Source: Allochromatium tepidum
GTDB lineage: Bacteria > Pseudomonadota > Gammaproteobacteria > Chromatiales > Chromatiaceae
Assembly: GCF_018409545.1 (NCBI RefSeq)
Contig: NZ_AP024563.1
Span: 1,442,755-1,506,754 of the forward strand
Direction: 5' to 3'
DNA: 64,000 bases
Made by a program: the position numbers and the translations under genes. The notes beneath the pieces were generated by a model, which saw only the letters and a list, made by a program, of their open reading frames with translations, ran no database searches and was not told the DNA's origin. This document shows positions 61,605 through 64,000 of this stretch, in pieces (the stretch's first letter is position 1; each line of letters opens with the position of its first letter).

Positions 61605-61650
61605 CCCCGAATTCCGGGGTCTCCTTGCCTCACCGCGCCGTGCGGGAGGC
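61605..61650 (+). promoter_or_regulatory. Structured leader of the rpsF-rpsR mRNA
   Basis: Two hairpins: CCCCG-AATTC-CGGGG (61605-61619) and a bulged stem GCCTC-A-CCGC / GCGG-GAGGC with loop GCCGT (61627-61650). An S6:S18-binding leader with a CCG-bearing bulged stem is known upstream of rpsF in many bacteria; the second hairpin is a candidate. The ribosome site AAGGAG follows at 61663. Confidence 0.55.
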
Positions 61651-61673
61651 TGTCCAATCCGTAAGGAGCCGCA

Positions 61674-62069
61674 ATGCGACATTATGAAGTGGTTTTCCTG
61701 GTTCATCCGAGCCAGAGCGAGCAGGTGCCCGGCATGATCGAGCGCTACCGGGGTGGCCTGGAGAAGCGGGGCGGTGTGGTGCATCGCTGTGAGGACTGGG
61801 GGCGTCGTCCGCTCGCCTATCCGATCAACAAGATCCACAAGGCCCACTATGTGCTGATGAACGTCGAGTGCGATCAGGAAGCGATCGACGAGCTGGCCAA
61901 TGCCTTCAGGTTCAACGACGTCGTGCTGCGCAATCTCATCATCCAGCGCGATGCGGCCGTCACCGAGGCCTCGCCGCTGGCCAAGGGCAGCGAGGAGCGC
62001 GAGCGTTCCGAGAGCTCGTACAACGACTCCGACAGCAACGACGACGACAACGACAACAGCGACGACTGA
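61674..62069 (+). CDS. rpsF: 30S ribosomal protein S6
   Basis: 131 aa. The start [20 protein letters not shown] and [20 protein letters not shown] are hallmark S6 sequences. The C-terminus is a highly acidic tail of Asp/Asn/Ser (about 112-131), as in proteobacteria where glutamates may be added. Pairs with S18 on the platform of the small subunit. First gene of the operon; priB, found between rpsF and rpsR in E. coli, is absent. Confidence 0.98.
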   Translation: MRHYEVVFLVHPSQSEQVPGMIERYRGGLEKRGGVVHRCEDWGRRPLAYPINKIHKAHYVLMNVECDQEAIDELANAFRFNDVVLRNLIIQRDAAVTEASPLAKGSEERERSESSYNDSDSNDDDNDNSDD

Positions 62070-62111
62070 GCACCTGCCTCAGACGTGCGTCTCTGACTCC
62101 AGGAGAACACC

Positions 62112-62336
62112 ATGTCACGCTTCTTCCGCCGCAAGCGCTACTGCCGCTTCACCGCCGAAGGCATCACCGAGATCGATTACAAGGATCTCAATCTGCTGAA
62201 GGCCTATATCAGCGAATCCGGCAAGATCGTCCCGAGCCGCATCACCGGCACCTCGGCCAAGTATCAGCGCCAGCTCGCACAGGCCATCAAGCGCGCCCGC
62301 TATCTGGCGCTGCTGCCCTACACCGACGGGCACTGA
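62112..62336 (+). CDS. rpsR: 30S ribosomal protein S18
   Basis: 74 aa, expected length. Contains [40 protein letters not shown] and [11 protein letters not shown]. It binds S6 and 16S rRNA. A good ribosome site (AGGAG) lies upstream. Confidence 0.98.
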   Translation: MSRFFRRKRYCRFTAEGITEIDYKDLNLLKAYISESGKIVPSRITGTSAKYQRQLAQAIKRARYLALLPYTDGH

Positions 62337-62428
62337 GCCGCGCGCCCGGCCGTGACGGTTGACCTCAGTTCACCGTCCGTCCGGTCCAGTCGCGATCGCG
62401 TGCGTCCGGTCAGCACTCCCATCAGCCG

Positions 62429-63340
62429 ATGAAGCCGCTTGCGAACTTCGTCATGCGGGGCTACTCGCCGGCGACCCTGGTCGTCACGGTCGCGGGTCTC
62501 CTGTCGCTGCCGATCCCCTTCGTCGGCGTGATCAGCTCGGCGGCGGTCGGTCTGGTGACGCTGCGTCAGGGCGCACGTCCTGGGGCGATGCTGCTGGGCA
62601 CCTCGACGCTGGCGAGCGGTCTCATCGCCTGGCCGGCGCTCGGGAATCCCTGGGTCGGACTCGGGATACTGGCCGTGCTCTGGGTGCCGATCTGGGGGCT
62701 GGCGGTCATTCTGCGCGCCACGCGCTCGCTGGACCTGACGGTCCGGCTCGCCGCCCTTGGCGGTCTGGTGATGGTCGTCGTCGTGCATCTGGCCGTGGGT
62801 GATCCCGCGCTCTACTGGCGCGAACTCATCGAGCCCCTGCATCAGTCGCTGCTGAAGGACGGTCTGATCCAGGCCGAGACCAGTCAGGTGCTCTTCGATC
62901 GCCTGGCCCGCCGGATGACCGGCGCCTTCGCCGCCGCCCTGGTGTTGCAGTATCTCGTCAGTCTGTTCGTGGCCCGTGCCTGGCAGGCCCAGCTCTACAA
63001 TCCGGGCGGTTTCGGCGCCGAGTTCAAGGCGTTGCGCGTGGGGTCGCCGGTGGGCTGGCTATTCGTTCTGTTCCTGGCCTGGGGGCTGCTCGCCCAGGGG
63101 CCGGCCATGGATCTGGTGCCTGTGCTGGGTCTGCTGCTGCTCCTGCAAGGGTTGGCCGTGGTCCATCGTCTACGGGAACTGCGCAATGCCAATCAGGGCT
63201 GGCTGGTCGCGCTCTATGGGCTGTTGGTCTTTTTCATGCCGCAGATGGCGCTGTTGCTGATCGGTCTGGGTCTGATCGATCTCTGGGCCGACATCCGCGC
63301 CCGTGTCGAGCAACGTGTCTCCGGAACCGGGAAGTCCTAG
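62429..63340 (+). CDS. DUF2232 membrane protein
   Basis: 303 aa with about eight hydrophobic segments across its whole length and a short polar C-terminus ([16 protein letters not shown]). The placement between rpsR and rplI is typical for DUF2232 proteins in gammaproteobacteria. Function unknown; a link to cell envelope or ribosome supply is only positional. Confidence 0.88.
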   Translation: MKPLANFVMRGYSPATLVVTVAGLLSLPIPFVGVISSAAVGLVTLRQGARPGAMLLGTSTLASGLIAWPALGNPWVGLGILAVLWVPIWGLAVILRATRSLDLTVRLAALGGLVMVVVVHLAVGDPALYWRELIEPLHQSLLKDGLIQAETSQVLFDRLARRMTGAFAAALVLQYLVSLFVARAWQAQLYNPGGFGAEFKALRVGSPVGWLFVLFLAWGLLAQGPAMDLVPVLGLLLLLQGLAVVHRLRELRNANQGWLVALYGLLVFFMPQMALLLIGLGLIDLWADIRARVEQRVSGTGKS

Positions 63341-63387
63341 CCCCCGGTGGCGGCATCCAAGATAAATTTGTCGAGAGGAATACACAA

Positions 63388-63837
63388 GTGGAAGTCATCC
63401 TGCTGAAGAACGTCACCAAGCTGGGCGTGCTCGGGGACAAGGTCAAGGTCCGTTCGGGCTATGGCCGCAACTATCTGATCCCCGGTGGTTTCGCCGTGTC
63501 GGCGACCGCCGAGAACCTGGAAGCCTTCGAGGCCCGTCGCGCCGAGCTGGAGCGCGCCGCCGCCGAGGCCCTGGCTGCCGCCGAGGCGCGCAAGGCCCAG
63601 TTCGAGGGTCTGAGCCTGACCATCGCGCGCAAGGCCGGTGACGAAGGCCGTCTGTTCGGCTCGGTCGGCGCCGCCGACATCGCGGAGGCCGCGCGCGAGG
63701 CCGGTCTGGAACTGAGCAAGTCCGAGGTGCGTCTGCCCGAGGGTCCGTTCCGTGCCGTCGGTGAGTACGAGGTCATGCTGCACCTGCACGCCGACGTCGA
63801 TGCTCAGGTCAAGATCAATATCGTCCCCGGCAACTGA
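63388..63837 (+). CDS. rplI: 50S ribosomal protein L9
   Basis: 149 aa. The N-terminal domain begins [20 protein letters not shown] and contains [13 protein letters not shown], the long connecting helix is Ala/Glu/Arg-rich (about 45-75), and the C-terminal domain ends [15 protein letters not shown]. Start is GTG at 63388 after GAGAGGAA. Last recognised gene of the operon. Confidence 0.98.
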   Translation: MEVILLKNVTKLGVLGDKVKVRSGYGRNYLIPGGFAVSATAENLEAFEARRAELERAAAEALAAAEARKAQFEGLSLTIARKAGDEGRLFGSVGAADIAEAAREAGLELSKSEVRLPEGPFRAVGEYEVMLHLHADVDAQVKINIVPGN

Positions 63838-63894
63838 GCCACCGCTGCCTTAAACGTTCGGGGCGCATTCGGCCGTCCGGCCACACGCCCCTGT

Positions 63895-63916
63895 AGACGC
63901 GCCCGAAGGCGCGTCT
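63895..63916. terminator. Hairpin after rplI, possible terminator
   Basis: Perfect 9-bp stem AGACGCGCC / GGCGCGTCT with loop CGAA, a very stable tetraloop type, about 58 bases after rplI. Only CGTCTATT follows, so termination is uncertain; it may be partial. Confidence 0.45.
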
Positions 63917-63947
63917 CGTCTATTCGGACGCTGACGGGTCTGGTGCC

Positions 63948-64000
63948 ATGTTCGAGTCAGAGACCGCCGAGTTGCCGGGCATGGCCACCGGCTTCGACGA
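63948..64000 (+). CDS. Possible start of the next gene, cut by the window end
   Basis: ATG 63948 opens 17 codons (MFESETAELPGMATGFD) without stop to the window end. There is no clear ribosome site. dnaB often follows rplI, but these residues do not resemble its N-terminus. Too short to identify. Confidence 0.25.
   Translation, partial: MFESETAELPGMATGFD

Overview
The window comes from a purple sulfur bacterium of the family Chromatiaceae, very close to Allochromatium. The main evidence is a high-potential iron-sulfur protein (2046-2411) whose 85-residue mature form is almost the same as my recollection of the Allochromatium vinosum protein, with Cys at mature positions 43, 46, 63 and 77. Other support comes from bacteriochlorophyll genes (bchI, bchD and a BciB-type vinyl reductase), high GC with strong third-position bias, and a gammaproteobacterial housekeeping order.

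Layout. 1-8.1 kb: thioredoxin reductase, an NlpC/P60 lipoprotein, HiPIP with a candidate FNR box and a clear terminator, a membrane protein, then rlmE-ftsH-glmM and ratA-rnfH. 8.3-15.5 kb, mostly minus strand: a response regulator/CheC/diguanylate cyclase unit, trmO, a gene graveyard (deleted DHH-CBS gene, IS1595 remnant, Lrp fragment and other scraps), DUF1810, glyoxalase, SprT-like protease and a second diguanylate cyclase. 15.6-20.0 kb: a polyamine ABC transporter operon potD-A-B-C, split between potB and potC by a ~390 bp element that looks like an orphan omega-RNA of the IscB family. 20.3-22.7 kb: a fused HisH-HisF enzyme and a ClpP-like lipoprotein. 22.9-34.6 kb: rnfB, a giant pyruvate:ferredoxin oxidoreductase, rnfCDGEA, a tiny Cys-rich membrane protein and a plant-type ferredoxin-NADP reductase. 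34.7-42.5 kb: ribF and bciB, a complete IscB element with its own omega-RNA, a TumA/TumE-type toxin-antitoxin pair, and bchI-bchD. 42.6-46.7 kb: tRNA-Ala(CGC) and a heptaheme/cytochrome b/octaheme electron-transfer cluster. 46.7-64 kb: YceI, a deaminase, lpxH, DUF2760-Hsp70, glycogen synthase with a long disordered N-terminus, a GlgE-like GH13 protein, a YefM/YoeB-type pair with its operator, an L,D-transpeptidase, PhoH-PIN, GcvR, and the rpsF-rpsR-DUF2232-rplI operon with promoter and leader hairpins.

How the genes work together. PFOR, Rnf and the FNR-like reductase form one low-potential electron module: it can pass electrons between pyruvate, ferredoxin, NAD(P)H and the membrane ion gradient, plausibly to supply nitrogenase or CO2 assimilation in a phototroph. 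The order rnfCDGEA and the long RnfB are of the clostridial kind rather than the usual proteobacterial rnfABCDGE. bchI, bchD and bciB serve bacteriochlorophyll synthesis, and HiPIP carries electrons to the reaction centre. The multiheme cluster looks like a membrane-to-periplasm electron conduit with unknown substrate.

The most unusual content is (1) two members of one IscB family, one complete and one reduced to its RNA part and ends, both inserted at gene or operon borders, and (2) the Rnf-PFOR operon with its tethered ferredoxin domain and a possible NqrM-like small protein. All identifications are by reading motifs and remembered family features; no searches were run.
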